Source of the DNA: Deltaproteobacteria bacterium
Lineage (GTDB): Bacteria; Desulfobacterota; Binatia; UBA9968
DNA length: 64,000 bases
NCBI GenBank assembly: GCA_009692615.1
Contig: SHYW01000006.1
Span: forward strand, 1 to 64,000
Direction of reading: 5' to 3'
The notes under the pieces: model-generated
Told to the model about the DNA's origin: nothing
The model's database searches: none
Seen by the model: only the letters and a program-made list of their open reading frames with translations
Position numbers and translations under genes: made by a program
Shown here: positions 52,216-60,909 of the stretch, one piece after another
How positions within the stretch are numbered: position 1 is the first letter of the stretch
Layout of the letters: each line of letters begins with the position of its first letter

Positions 52216-53622
52216 TCACGCATTCGTATGGCCGTGCACGCAAGCCTTCAAGCCATTTTTCAGCGCGTCGTCGACTCGCGCTTCGTAGTCGACAACTTCA
52301 TTAAGCAGAATAATGTCGTCGTAGGTGCCGTGGCCGCGGCCCATGATGCGGGTCTCGGGGTGGACGCTGTTGTGGGGCGCGATCGGCAGACTGTATTTTT
52401 TCCACGTCGCGTAATAGTTGGCCATCAACTCCAAGTAGAATTCCAACGGGATCATCGGCTGCGCATGACTCGATACGAGATTGGAACCAGGCTCCCGGCG
52501 CCATTGGTTGAGACGCGGAAAGATTCCCCGCTTCATCATGAAATCGAATCCCGAACTGGTCGATTTCACCGCGTCCTTAACGTTGTCAAACCCGTAGGGA
52601 CGCGCCATCTCGACGCCGCTAACGAAGTTCGGCCGCACGTTGGTTTCGCCGAAGACGTCCACCGCATCGACCATCCCTTGCACCCAGTTGTCCCAACCGA
52701 TCCTCCGGTTCTTGCCGGGATTGATCCATTCGAATAATTTGCGGTCCCACACTTCCATATTAGCGTGGTGGCCGTCGACGCCGGCGGCGCGGAAACGTTT
52801 GAGCGCGTCTTTGTCTTTGGCGTTGGTTTGTAAATAAACATGACGACGGTGGCCGCTCCACTTGAGCGCCTCGGCGTATTCGCAATAAAAAGTGTCCTCG
52901 TCTTTGCCGTGCAATGTTTTAGTAATCGTCCCGCCGGTGATCAGGTAATCGATCAGCGGCGTGAAGCCGACTTCGTCAGTCGCGTCCTGTTCGATGGAAC
53001 GCGCCACTTCGACCATGTAGTCCATCGGCTTCACCGGCGGATTGAAGGTGAAGTCTTTCGAATCTTTCATCTGCCGGGCATTGATATTGATATCGCAAAA
53101 GCGGCATTCCTCATCCGGTCCCCAGTATTGGCAATTGCGAAACGCCGTAACGAAGTAACCATAGGCGATGATCTCGTGATATGCCGTGCCGTCTTCGAAC
53201 TTGCGCGTGTAATATTTCAGCGGCGGCGGAAACGCTACGTCGCACAGCTCTTTTCCTTGCAGAAACAACTTCGGCTTGCCATCGACCGCGTCGATCACGT
53301 AAGGCGAATCCGAATTCAAAGTCGTCTGCACCGTCACCGGCCTGAGCCCGTATTGCCCGCCGCGCATCGTGAACCACTCGGTGATCTTGCGATGCTCCTT
53401 GCGCTTCATGTCTTTCATCGGCATCAGATCGTAGGAAAACAGCCGGTAGGATTTCACCAACGCGTCCGACGCCAACTCCAACGCCGCATCGGTGAACCAA
53501 TGGCCATCGCGCAAGAGATCGTGTTTGAGCACGACTTCGCGCGGCATGTCCGAATATTTTTTGAAATACGCTTCCAGCTCGTTCAACGTCCGGCCAGTTT
53601 CACTTTGGGCAACCGCTTCCAT
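52216..53622 (-). CDS. Radical SAM protein with unusual Cx8CxxC cluster motif
   Basis: 468 residues. The candidate iron-sulfur site is NCQYWGPDEECRFCDI: Cys164, Cys173, Cys176, that is C-x8-C-x2-C instead of the usual C-x3-C-x2-C. Radical SAM barrel features follow: LIDYLITGGTITKTLHG (the GGE-like Gly-Gly strand), RRHVYLQTNAKDKDALKRFRAAGVDGHHANMEVWD, and NVRPNFVSGVEMA. The N terminus (about 150 residues) has no recognised domain. The enzyme would cleave SAM to a 5'-deoxyadenosyl radical; the substrate is unknown. Transcribed alone, divergent from the RidA gene. Confidence 0.82.
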   Translation of the reverse strand: MEAVAQSETGRTLNELEAYFKKYSDMPREVVLKHDLLRDGHWFTDAALELASDALVKSYRLFSYDLMPMKDMKRKEHRKITEWFTMRGGQYGLRPVTVQTTLNSDSPYVIDAVDGKPKLFLQGKELCDVAFPPPLKYYTRKFEDGTAYHEIIAYGYFVTAFRNCQYWGPDEECRFCDININARQMKDSKDFTFNPPVKPMDYMVEVARSIEQDATDEVGFTPLIDYLITGGTITKTLHGKDEDTFYCEYAEALKWSGHRRHVYLQTNAKDKDALKRFRAAGVDGHHANMEVWDRKLFEWINPGKNRRIGWDNWVQGMVDAVDVFGETNVRPNFVSGVEMARPYGFDNVKDAVKSTSSGFDFMMKRGIFPRLNQWRREPGSNLVSSHAQPMIPLEFYLELMANYYATWKKYSLPIAPHNSVHPETRIMGRGHGTYDDIILLNEVVDYEARVDDALKNGLKACVHGHTNA

Positions 53623-53755
53623 GGGCGACTCCTTCGTTGGGGTTATAGGTTGGTCCTTCCCATAGCACCGATTTTCCCCCGGCGCCAGCGAACTGGACCA
53701 GCTTGCGGCGCCGTGCTATGAGAAGGGCAACGATACGAATCAAGGAGATTTCGCT

Positions 53756-54136
53756 ATGGCAAAACGCAAAAGCATTCACGTCCCCGGCATGGAACATGGC
53801 GCGCCGATTCCCAATGGCGTAGTCATCGGCAATATGGTTTTTTCCTCGGCCATCGGCGGCAAAGACGCCAAGACTGGAGTGCTCTCGGATAATCCCGACA
53901 AACAGGCCGAAGCGATGTTCCGCAATCTGCGTCTGTTCATGGAAACCGTCGGCGGCAGCGTCGACAACATCGCCTACATGAAAGTCTATTTGAAAGACGA
54001 GAAGTATCGCGACAACGTCAACGGCCCTTGGGAGAAAATGTTTCCCGACGCCCACGACCGCCCCGCCCGCCACGCCCTCAAAGTCGAGCTGCGCGGCAAG
54101 AATTTATTTCAAATCGAAATCACCGCGGTGCTCTAG
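53756..54136 (+). CDS. RidA (YjgF) family protein
   Basis: 126 residues, standard length; AAGGAG lies upstream. VIGNMVFSSAIGGKDAKTGVL, QAEAMFRNLRLFMETVGGSVDNIAYMKVYL and DRPARHALKVELRGKNLFQIEITAVL follow the family plan. The Arg that holds the substrate carboxylate in RidA is probably that in RPARHAL. RidA proteins hydrolyse reactive enamine/imine intermediates. The canonical C-terminal Glu position (QIE) is present. It is followed by a cupin gene on the same strand, 104 bases away. Confidence 0.9.
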   Translation: MAKRKSIHVPGMEHGAPIPNGVVIGNMVFSSAIGGKDAKTGVLSDNPDKQAEAMFRNLRLFMETVGGSVDNIAYMKVYLKDEKYRDNVNGPWEKMFPDAHDRPARHALKVELRGKNLFQIEITAVL

Positions 54137-54240
54137 AAAAAAGAATGGCCACAAAGAACGCAAAAATAAATCCGAACGTAGGGGCGGGTTTCCGCAAACC
54201 GAACAAATTTCAAACTGTAAATAATCAGGAGGACACCCCA

Positions 54241-54630
54241 ATGCCCATCGAAGTCATCGACATGGTCGATTTCGCCCACCAGGAAAAAAAGCGCAAAGAG
54301 ATTTTCAACACGCCGCGCTTCCACGCCTGGATGCACTATTACAAACCCGGACATAAAGACGACATGCATTGCCACAACGCCGACCAGACGTTTTATGTCA
54401 TCGACGGCGAATGCACCATGCGCTTCCCCGACGGCGGCACAGCCGTGCTCAAACCCGGCATGGCCGCGACCATCACCGGCGGCTCGTTCTATCAATTGGA
54501 AAATTGCAACGACAAACCGATGATCATGATGGGCAACCGCTCCGGGCCTTCGGAAAATATTCAGATCATCGATTACGTCACGCGCAAAGATACCCGACAG
54601 AAAGTCCAAGCGGATTTAAACGCGGGATAA
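54241..54630 (+). CDS. Small cupin-domain protein
   Basis: 129 residues from the ATG at 54241, preceded by CAGGAGGACACCCC. Single cupin fold: motif 1 YKPGHKDDMHCHNADQTFYVIDGECTMRF (two His and a Gln/Glu position), motif 2 LKPGMAATITGGSFYQLEN. In motif 1 the metal-ligand Glu is replaced by Asp-Gln, and motif 2 lacks the usual His (YQLEN instead of H-x-x-x-N), so metal binding is uncertain. It may be an isomerase, dioxygenase relative or binding protein. A hairpin follows at 54644-54671. Confidence 0.85.
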   Translation: MPIEVIDMVDFAHQEKKRKEIFNTPRFHAWMHYYKPGHKDDMHCHNADQTFYVIDGECTMRFPDGGTAVLKPGMAATITGGSFYQLENCNDKPMIMMGNRSGPSENIQIIDYVTRKDTRQKVQADLNAG

Positions 54631-54643
54631 TCGAAAAATGTTT

Positions 54644-54671
54644 GCCGGGGTGCGGCATGCTGTACCCCGGC
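54644..54671. terminator. Hairpin between convergent genes
   Basis: GCCGGGGT at 54644-54651 pairs with ACCCCGGC at 54664-54671; the loop contains GCATGC. Preceded by AAAAATGTTT, so on the minus strand the hairpin is followed by AAACATTTTT, a weak T-rich tail. Possible bidirectional terminator for the cupin and amidohydrolase genes. Confidence 0.45.
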
Positions 54672-54700
54672 GGTTTCCGTAACCCGGCACGCCAGAGATT

Positions 54701-55705
54701 CTAAATCCCATACAGCTTCTTCGGATTGTCGTAACTAATTTTCCGCTTCGACGCGTCCGAAATATCGTCGCGGTCGAGAAACTCCTGCACGGCTTTTTTC
54801 ATGCTGACGATACCTTCGTGGGGAAAATCCGACGCCCAGAACAGACACTCATCGCCGAGCAACTCTAAATCGCGCCCGGTCGTCATCTCTTCGCCGCACT
54901 GAAAATATATTTGTCCGCGCTCGATCAGTTTTGCCGGTGGCAATGCTTCGCCCATGCGGTTGCCCATCTTGCTCATCAGATAGGGAACCCAGCCGCAGCC
55001 GGCTTCTAAGAAAGCAATTTTTAAATCCGGCAGCCGGCCGAGAATTCCTGAGAACATGAAGTTGGTGAACTGGCGCATCTGCGGCCAGACATGGGCCAAG
55101 GTCGCCGCCTCGCCGCGGTACATGAACAGATCGTTGTTGCGCAAGGAATTCTGCGAATGCACCGCCAGCATGCAGCCCAGCCGATTGGCCTCTTCGTAGA
55201 CCGGATGAAACTCCGGATGACCCAGCGGCCGTGGCAAACCGTCCGCCGGCAGCACCGCGCCGACCATGCCGAGATCTTTGACGACGCGGCGCAGCTCGGC
55301 AACGGCGGCGGGAACGTCTTGCATCGGCAAAATCGCCATGCCTTTCATGCGCGGCTCGTGGCGCAGAAAACGATCGTAAAGATAATCGTTGTAGGCCTTG
55401 CTCAAATCGACAGCGAAATCGGCCATGCCGACCTGGCCGATATGCATCCAGCGCGTCGGATAAATCACCGCCGCTTCGAGCTGGCCGATATCCAAAGCCT
55501 GTTGCCAGTCTTGCAGCGAGGGAATCAAGAACGACGCGCCGATCCCCTCGCGCCCCGCCTGGCGGTGCCAGCCATGATGCGGCAGCAGCGGGAAATACAT
55601 CACCGCCTCGCGCCGCGCCTTGTAATAGTCCGGTAGATATTCGTAGACATCGCTCTCGACCTCGCGGATATGCCCGTCAGCATCGATCATCTTCCAGTCA
55701 GCCAT
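54701..55705 (-). CDS. Amidohydrolase family TIM-barrel hydrolase
   Basis: 334 residues. MIDADGHIREVESDVYEYLP at the start (the H-x-H site is reduced to D-G-H), GCMLAVHSQNSLRN (metal His), GRLPDLKIAFLEAGCGWVPYLM, and CLFWASDFPHEG (metal Asp), ending in SYDNPKKLYGI. The same plan and ending as the partial gene at 1-848, so the two are paralogues. Likely a metal-dependent hydrolase or decarboxylase of a cyclic acid. Convergent with the cupin gene. Confidence 0.88.
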   Translation of the reverse strand: MADWKMIDADGHIREVESDVYEYLPDYYKARREAVMYFPLLPHHGWHRQAGREGIGASFLIPSLQDWQQALDIGQLEAAVIYPTRWMHIGQVGMADFAVDLSKAYNDYLYDRFLRHEPRMKGMAILPMQDVPAAVAELRRVVKDLGMVGAVLPADGLPRPLGHPEFHPVYEEANRLGCMLAVHSQNSLRNNDLFMYRGEAATLAHVWPQMRQFTNFMFSGILGRLPDLKIAFLEAGCGWVPYLMSKMGNRMGEALPPAKLIERGQIYFQCGEEMTTGRDLELLGDECLFWASDFPHEGIVSMKKAVQEFLDRDDISDASKRKISYDNPKKLYGI

Positions 55706-55743
55706 AAAGTCTCCTTCTTGAGCACAACTAGATCACGGAACTT

Positions 55744-55808
55744 TTCACCACGAAGGCACGAAGGGTTTGGATGATCAGAACTCCGAGCTTCGTGTCCTTC
55801 GTGGTGAA
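55744..55808. repeat. CACGAAG-type intergenic palindrome, copy 3
   Basis: TTCACCACGAAG at 55744-55755 pairs with CTTCGTGGTGAA at 55797-55808. A half-element of related type (TTTGCGTCCTTTGCGTTCTTTGC) follows near 55874-55897. Together with the next repeat it fills the 212-base gap. Confidence 0.85.
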
Positions 55809-55836
55809 GATGTCGGTTACGTCTCCGCGCAAAAGA

Positions 55837-55855
55837 GGGCGTATGCCATACGCCC
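55837..55855. repeat. GGGCG-type short palindrome
   Basis: GGGCGTATG at 55837-55845 pairs with CATACGCCC at 55847-55855, followed by CTGCA. Same style as the palindromes at 2388 and 62037 (G-rich arm, variable centre, C-rich arm). Confidence 0.7.
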
Positions 55856-55917
55856 CTGCAAACTGGGTTCCTCTTTGCGTCCTTTGCGTTCTTTGCAGCT
55901 AATTTTCCGAATCCGAC

Positions 55918-56670
55918 TCAGCCATCGGCGATCATCTCGCCGAACTTGCCGCAGAACTCGCCGATGGCGCCGTTATGAACGAAGTCGGCCATGTCGTCCA
56001 ACGGCCCTTCTTCCCGATTGATGATCGCCAACAGCGCGCCGTTGCGTTTCGCCACCACCGGGAATGACGCCGCCGGCTGCACTTGCAGCGACGAGCCCAT
56101 GACGATGAAAATCTCCGCTTGCTCGGTCCACTCCTGCGCCACGCGCATCGCCTGCTCGGGCATCGCCTGGCCAAAAGAAACCGTCGCCGATTTAAGAATG
56201 CCATCACAGCTGTCACACTTCGGCGAGGAAAAATCGCCGACCAGTCGATTGATGATCGGCTCGGGCTCGAACTCCCTGGCGCAGTTCAAGCAAACGATCT
56301 TCCGGTTCGAACCATGTAACTCGACGATCTTACCGTCCGGCACGCCGGCGATGCTGTGCAAACCGTCGACATTCTGCGTGATCAGACCGACGAGCTTTTC
56401 TTTCACGCTCAGCGACTGCACGAAGTAGTGACCGACGTTGGGCTTGGCGTTTTTGTATTGCTCCCAGCCGTCGAGCCGCCGCTTCCAGGCTTCGATGCGC
56501 GCGGCTTCGCTCGTCAGGTATTCTTGAAACGTCACCGGCCGATAGCGCGTCCAAATTCCACCGGGGCTGCGGAAGTCCGGGATGCCGGATTCCGTACTGA
56601 TACACGCGCCGGTAAAAACTACGATCCGATCGTTGCCGCGAATCTTTGCGGCGAACTCATCGAGCTTCAT
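55918..56670 (-). CDS. cobB: NAD-dependent protein deacylase (sirtuin)
   Basis: 250 residues. NAD-binding loop FTGACISTESGIPDFRSPGG at 19-38 (the second Gly of the usual GAG is Cys23), QNVDGLHSIAG at 99-109, catalytic His119 in LHGSNRK, and four zinc Cys: 127, 130, 152, 155. VMGSSLQVQPAASFP binds NAD. It removes acyl groups from lysines, producing nicotinamide and O-acyl-ADP-ribose. The ATG at 56670 has no clear ribosome site; a longer frame upstream has no family similarity. An MFS gene lies 47 bases upstream on the same strand. Confidence 0.93.
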   Translation of the reverse strand: MKLDEFAAKIRGNDRIVVFTGACISTESGIPDFRSPGGIWTRYRPVTFQEYLTSEAARIEAWKRRLDGWEQYKNAKPNVGHYFVQSLSVKEKLVGLITQNVDGLHSIAGVPDGKIVELHGSNRKIVCLNCAREFEPEPIINRLVGDFSSPKCDSCDGILKSATVSFGQAMPEQAMRVAQEWTEQAEIFIVMGSSLQVQPAASFPVVAKRNGALLAIINREEGPLDDMADFVHNGAIGEFCGKFGEMIADG

Positions 56671-56717
56671 GGTAAAACAATTTATAGAACAGCCAATGTG
56701 CCGCTTACAACCGAAAA

Positions 56718-57935
56718 CTAATGGCCGCCTTTGGCCGACGCCGGCAACTTGAGCGACATCGCAAGTACGCCAGCAGCAGTAATTAACAGACCGGTAAGGG
56801 TGAATCCCAAAGCGAACAGTTTGGCATCGCCCATCATGCCGATAAACGTCGGGATCGCGCCGCCACCGATCAGATAGCCAAAAGGAATCGTGAAGCCGAC
56901 GGCGAGATTGCGCGCCTGAGGCGGCGCCAAAACCGCCAGCGCGGCAAATCCGGCTGGGAAAAACCAAACAGCCAGCGCCGGTTGAACGATCACCGCGGCG
57001 CTCATCCAAGAGTCCGCGACCAAACCGAGTAGCAACGTCAAAAGACCGGTGACGATCAAACTCACCACCATGGTGAGCTTGGGGCCGAGGCGGTCAGAAG
57101 TCCAGCCACCGAGCATGCCGAACAGCGGCCCGTAGGAGCGCGACAACGCTGTCAGCGTGTTCGCCCAACTCGCGTCCAAATGACGGTCGTTGACGAGATA
57201 CAGCGGCAGCATGGCATAGATCCCCACCGTCGAACTCACGCCCATGCCGAAGAGTATCAACATGATCCAAAACGCCGGCGTGCGCACGAGCGCGGCGAAG
57301 GCGTTGGACGCCGGCGATTCGCCGGAGAAGCGGCCGCCCTGTCCGTAGCGATGATAAGCGACCGTGATCAGCACGGAGGCGCAGCCCAACACCGCCAACG
57401 CCGCGCGCCATGTCGAATGGCGAAGAAATAGTTCAGCGACAAACGGACCGGTGAAAAATGCTAGATTGGGCGCCAGCTCATGAATCGCGATCGCTTTGCC
57501 CCAGTGGCGCTGGTCGACCAGCGCGGTGATCGTCGCGATGGCCGACGGCATGTACAGCCCCGCGGCCAACCCCAAGGCATACAATCCCAAACGCATGACC
57601 GACAAACTGCTCGACGCCGAAAGCAGAAACAGCGCCAGACCGACGCCGGTGCCGGAAATGACAACCGTTTGCCGATGACTCGTACGCGACGAGAGAAATC
57701 CCGAACCGAGCAAACCGGAAAGATAGCCTGCGGAGATCAGGAAGAAAAAAAAGCCCGCTTGGCCGTGACCGATCGCCAACTCATTTTCGATCGTCGGCAA
57801 GAGCGGCGACAGAATCACCCGCGAGATGAAATTGAGCAGAAAGATCGCCGTGAGAAAGAACACCGGCCCGACCTGGCGTGCGAATGACGCGCCCGTCGGG
57901 TAATCGATTTCTGCGCCTGCGCTTTTATTCGCCAT
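56718..57935 (-). CDS. MFS transporter
   Basis: 405 residues, about twelve helices. VGPVFFLTAIFLLNFISRVILSPLLPTIENELAIGHGQAGFFFFLI opens like nitrate/oxalate-type or general anion MFS carriers; then GSGFLSSRTSHRQTVVI (motif A position) and MLGGWTSDRLGPKLTMVV in the second half. Substrate unknown. Possibly co-transcribed with the sirtuin gene. It is divergent from the binding-protein gene at 58038, with a 102-base gap. Confidence 0.88.
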   Translation of the reverse strand: MANKSAGAEIDYPTGASFARQVGPVFFLTAIFLLNFISRVILSPLLPTIENELAIGHGQAGFFFFLISAGYLSGLLGSGFLSSRTSHRQTVVISGTGVGLALFLLSASSSLSVMRLGLYALGLAAGLYMPSAIATITALVDQRHWGKAIAIHELAPNLAFFTGPFVAELFLRHSTWRAALAVLGCASVLITVAYHRYGQGGRFSGESPASNAFAALVRTPAFWIMLILFGMGVSSTVGIYAMLPLYLVNDRHLDASWANTLTALSRSYGPLFGMLGGWTSDRLGPKLTMVVSLIVTGLLTLLLGLVADSWMSAAVIVQPALAVWFFPAGFAALAVLAPPQARNLAVGFTIPFGYLIGGGAIPTFIGMMGDAKLFALGFTLTGLLITAAGVLAMSLKLPASAKGGH

Positions 57936-58037
57936 CGTCTTTGAGGTATCTTCGCGTTGAATAAATCCGACTCACATTGTCTACAATGCGCTGGTAAAAG
58001 AAGCCAACGCTAGATAGTGACGGCTCTTGGAGGATTC

Positions 58038-59030
58038 ATGCTCCGCAGAAAAATCGCGCCGATGACGCTATTCCTGATTGTCGGCTTGCTGACACGCGCG
58101 GCGTTTAGCGCCACACCGCAAACGTCCCTGCGCTTGCTCTACCCGAGCTTCGCCGGCAGCTGGGCGACCGCGTGGATCGCCAAAGAAGCGGGCTATTTCA
58201 ACGCGGAAGGATTGGATGTCGAAATGATTCGCGTCGGCGGCAGCACGCGCATGGTTGCCGCTTTGCTGGGCGGCAGCGCGCCGATCATTCAGGCCGGCGC
58301 TTCCGCGGCATTGGCGGCGACGGCGGCCGGCAGCGACGTGGTGATCATCGGCTCCACCGGCACGGTCTCGCCCTTTCGACTAATCGCCCGCCCGGAGATC
58401 AAGCAACCCGCCGACTTGAAAGGCAAAAAAGCCGGCATCACCACCTTCGGTTCCACCTCGGATCAGATGGTTCGCATCGCGCTGAAAAAATTCAATCTCG
58501 AACCGAACAAGGACGTAGCGATGCTGACCTTCGGCGCCCAACCGGAAGCGTTCGCGGCGTTGATGAACGGCATCGTCCAAGTGGCGGCGCTGAGCTATCC
58601 CCTTTATCCCAAAGCCATCAAAGTCGGCATGCGCGAGCTGGTCAACTTCGGCGACCTCGGCGTCGAGGATATCAACGGCACGGTGATCACGACGCGCGCT
58701 TTTCTGACCCAGCATCGCGACACGGCGCTGCGTTTTCTCCGCGCCTTCACCCGCGGCATACAGCGCTATCGGGCCGATAAGGAATTCAGCAAAAAAGTCT
58801 TGGCCAAATACGGCAAGATCACCGACGAGGAAATTTTAGAAGGCACCTGGCAAGACTACGCGCCGACACTGCAGAAAAGTCCGCGCCCGTCGCTGAGCGG
58901 AGTGCAATATTTGATCGAGAACCAGTTCTCGGGCAAGAAACCGCTGCCCAAAGTCGAACAGTTCGTCGACAGCTCGCTCGCCGAACAACTGGAAAAGAGC
59001 GGCTTTGTCGACGCGCTTTATAAACAATGA
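58038..59030 (+). CDS. NMT1/THI5-like ABC substrate-binding protein
   Basis: 330 residues from the ATG at 58038, with TTGGAGGA upstream. Signal peptide KIAPMTLFLIVGLLTRAAFSA. Family features: LLYPSFAGSWATAWIAKEAGYFNAEGLDVEMI, QPADLKGKKAGITTFGSTSDQ and EAFAALMNGIVQVAALSYPLYP. The end DSSLAEQLEKSGFVDALYK is shared with the binders at 12347 and 50044. A single gene followed by a palindromic repeat and then an amidohydrolase; no ABC partners. Confidence 0.88.
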   Translation: MLRRKIAPMTLFLIVGLLTRAAFSATPQTSLRLLYPSFAGSWATAWIAKEAGYFNAEGLDVEMIRVGGSTRMVAALLGGSAPIIQAGASAALAATAAGSDVVIIGSTGTVSPFRLIARPEIKQPADLKGKKAGITTFGSTSDQMVRIALKKFNLEPNKDVAMLTFGAQPEAFAALMNGIVQVAALSYPLYPKAIKVGMRELVNFGDLGVEDINGTVITTRAFLTQHRDTALRFLRAFTRGIQRYRADKEFSKKVLAKYGKITDEEILEGTWQDYAPTLQKSPRPSLSGVQYLIENQFSGKKPLPKVEQFVDSSLAEQLEKSGFVDALYKQ

Positions 59031-59040
59031 TTCGGAAGAT

Positions 59041-59145
59041 TCTCTCGCAAAGGCGCAAAGACGCAAAGTTCGGATGAGAAGAATAATTCTTTTTCAAATG
59101 TTTTTCATTTTCCGAACTTTGCGAGATTGGCGCCTTTGCGAGAGA
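59041..59145. repeat. CGCAAAG-type intergenic palindrome
   Basis: TCTCTCGCAAAGGCGC at 59041-59056 is a perfect 16-base inverted repeat of 59130-59145. The left arm continues GCAAAGACGCAAAGTTCGG, answered by CCGAACTTTGCG in the right arm. Arms are built from CGCAAAG units at about eight-base spacing. Confidence 0.88.
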
Positions 59146-59196
59146 TATTCTTAGATTCTGTAGAACAATAAATGATTCAAGCTTGGAGACCCCTTG

Positions 59197-60894
59197 ATGA
59201 AAGATTCTAATCGTAACCGATTGCTGGCCGTCGCCCTGGTGCTCGTGTTGAGCGCCCTGTTAGCTGCGCCAAGTCTAGCGCAAATAATTACACCGTTGGT
59301 GATTCAAGGCGGCACGCTGATCGACGCCACCGGGCGCGAGCCGATTCGGGACGCGATCATTGTCGTCGAAGGCGAACGGATCAAAGCCGTCGGCAAGCGC
59401 GGCGAGATCGCGATTCCACGCGGCGCGAAGATCATCGACGCCAAAGGCAAAACAATTTTGCCGGGATTTATCGACGGCCATTGCCATCTGCTCGACTTCA
59501 TCGGCGAAATCTATCTCCACCTGGGCATCACATCCTGCCCCGATATCACTCAGAACGATGACGAGTGGACCCTGGCGCAAAAGAACGGCACCAATCTTGG
59601 TAAGATTCGCGGCCCGCGCATCTGGTCCACCGGCGGCCGTTTAGTCGGCCCGCCGCCCGCCTGGGCGCTGCGCGGCGAGCGCGGTTATTTAGTGAAAACG
59701 CCCGAAGAAGCGCGTGAAGTCGTGCGCAAGAAAAAAGCCGCCGGCATCGAGATAATCAAATTCAATGAATATGTCGCGCCCGAAGTCATCAAAGCCGGCG
59801 CTGAAGAGGCGAACCGCTTGGGCATGCCGATCACTTGCCACTGCCTCGATGTATTTCTCGCCGCGGAAAATAATTTCGCCGGCGTCGAACACCACTGGGG
59901 CATGGGTATGACCACCATCGGCGATTTGAAGAAACGCTGGGAAGTGCATGAGCAGCGCATGACCGGCAAGATCAACACCGCCGATCTTTCTTATTTTTAT
60001 GAGACGGAAAATTTCGACAAGGTTGTCAAAGCCGCGGTCGATAAAAATATTTCCTGGAGCCCGACCATCGCCACTTGGTACCGCCCGCTGTCGCCCAGCG
60101 TGGCGCGCTTCAAAGAGCGCGAGCTGTCGATCCTCGATCACAAAAATGCCGGCTACCTGCCGCGCGTCCTGCGCGAACAAGCGCTCGGCCAATATGAACG
60201 CTACGCCAAGTTCGCGCCGGAGCGTCTGGCGCGGGCGCAGGAAGGCTACAAGAAACTCGAAGACTTGATGCGCCGCTATGTCAAAGCCGGCGGCTTGATT
60301 CGCGCCGGCTCCGATCCGAACAATGGCTTGCCCGGCCTCGGCGTGCACCAGGAAATGGTCATGTTCGTCGAAGCCGGCTTGACGCCCATGCAGGCGCTCC
60401 AAGCCGGCACGATCAACGTCGCCAAAGCCTTTCGCAAAGATAAAGACTACGGCACCGTCGAAGCCGGCAAAGTCGCCGACATTATCGTCATCGACGGCGA
60501 CCCGCTGAAAGACATCTGGGCCGTGCAAAACGTCAAGCAGGTGATACTCGGCGGCAAGATCGTCGACCGCGAGTTCCACGCTAACTATAAGAATCCGATT
60601 CCCGCCATCCGCGCGTGGCGTTCCACGCCGCAGGAAATTGACGTTACCCCGCGCGCGCTCACCCAAGGCGCAGGCGGCACCGTCAAAGTCACGGCTCGGC
60701 GCGGCTTCGACAAATTTCACAAGGTAATGTTCAACGGCAAAGAGATCGAAACCCGCTTTGTCAGCGCGAGCGAACTCGAAGCCATCGTGCCAGCGCAACT
60801 GACCAAAAAGATCGGCACCTATCCGATAACGGTAGTCGGCCAAGGCGACTCCGCGTCGCGCTCCGCGCCGGCGTATTTTATCGTTACATACTAA
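59197..60894 (+). CDS. Amidohydrolase (imidazolonepropionase/prolidase-like) with C-terminal IPT/TIG-like domain
   Basis: About 565 residues from the ATG at 59197 (GGAGA upstream). Signal peptide LLAVALVLVLSALLAAPSLA, so exported. Metal site: GFIDGHCHLLD (H-x-H), EIIKFNEYV (Lys position), ITCHCLDVF and GVEHHWGMG (His), RAGSDPNNGLPG (Asp). VADIIVIDGDPLKDI closes the amidohydrolase unit near residue 445. The last 85 residues form an Ig-like IPT/TIG-type domain (VTPRALTQGAGGTVKVTARRG, GTYPITVVGQG). Secreted hydrolase of an amide or cyclic compound, perhaps surface-held by the Ig-like domain. Sixteen bases precede the next binding-protein gene, suggesting an operon. Confidence 0.88.
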   Translation: MKDSNRNRLLAVALVLVLSALLAAPSLAQIITPLVIQGGTLIDATGREPIRDAIIVVEGERIKAVGKRGEIAIPRGAKIIDAKGKTILPGFIDGHCHLLDFIGEIYLHLGITSCPDITQNDDEWTLAQKNGTNLGKIRGPRIWSTGGRLVGPPPAWALRGERGYLVKTPEEAREVVRKKKAAGIEIIKFNEYVAPEVIKAGAEEANRLGMPITCHCLDVFLAAENNFAGVEHHWGMGMTTIGDLKKRWEVHEQRMTGKINTADLSYFYETENFDKVVKAAVDKNISWSPTIATWYRPLSPSVARFKERELSILDHKNAGYLPRVLREQALGQYERYAKFAPERLARAQEGYKKLEDLMRRYVKAGGLIRAGSDPNNGLPGLGVHQEMVMFVEAGLTPMQALQAGTINVAKAFRKDKDYGTVEAGKVADIIVIDGDPLKDIWAVQNVKQVILGGKIVDREFHANYKNPIPAIRAWRSTPQEIDVTPRALTQGAGGTVKVTARRGFDKFHKVMFNGKEIETRFVSASELEAIVPAQLTKKIGTYPITVVGQGDSASRSAPAYFIVTY

Positions 60895-60909
60895 CCGTAG
60901 GATCACTCA

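Noticed and set aside
59689-60906. A 405-codon open frame on the minus strand opposite the exported amidohydrolase
   Set aside because: No recognisable motifs, and it mirrors the codons of the well-supported plus-strand gene; GC-rich third positions create long open antisense frames throughout this window.
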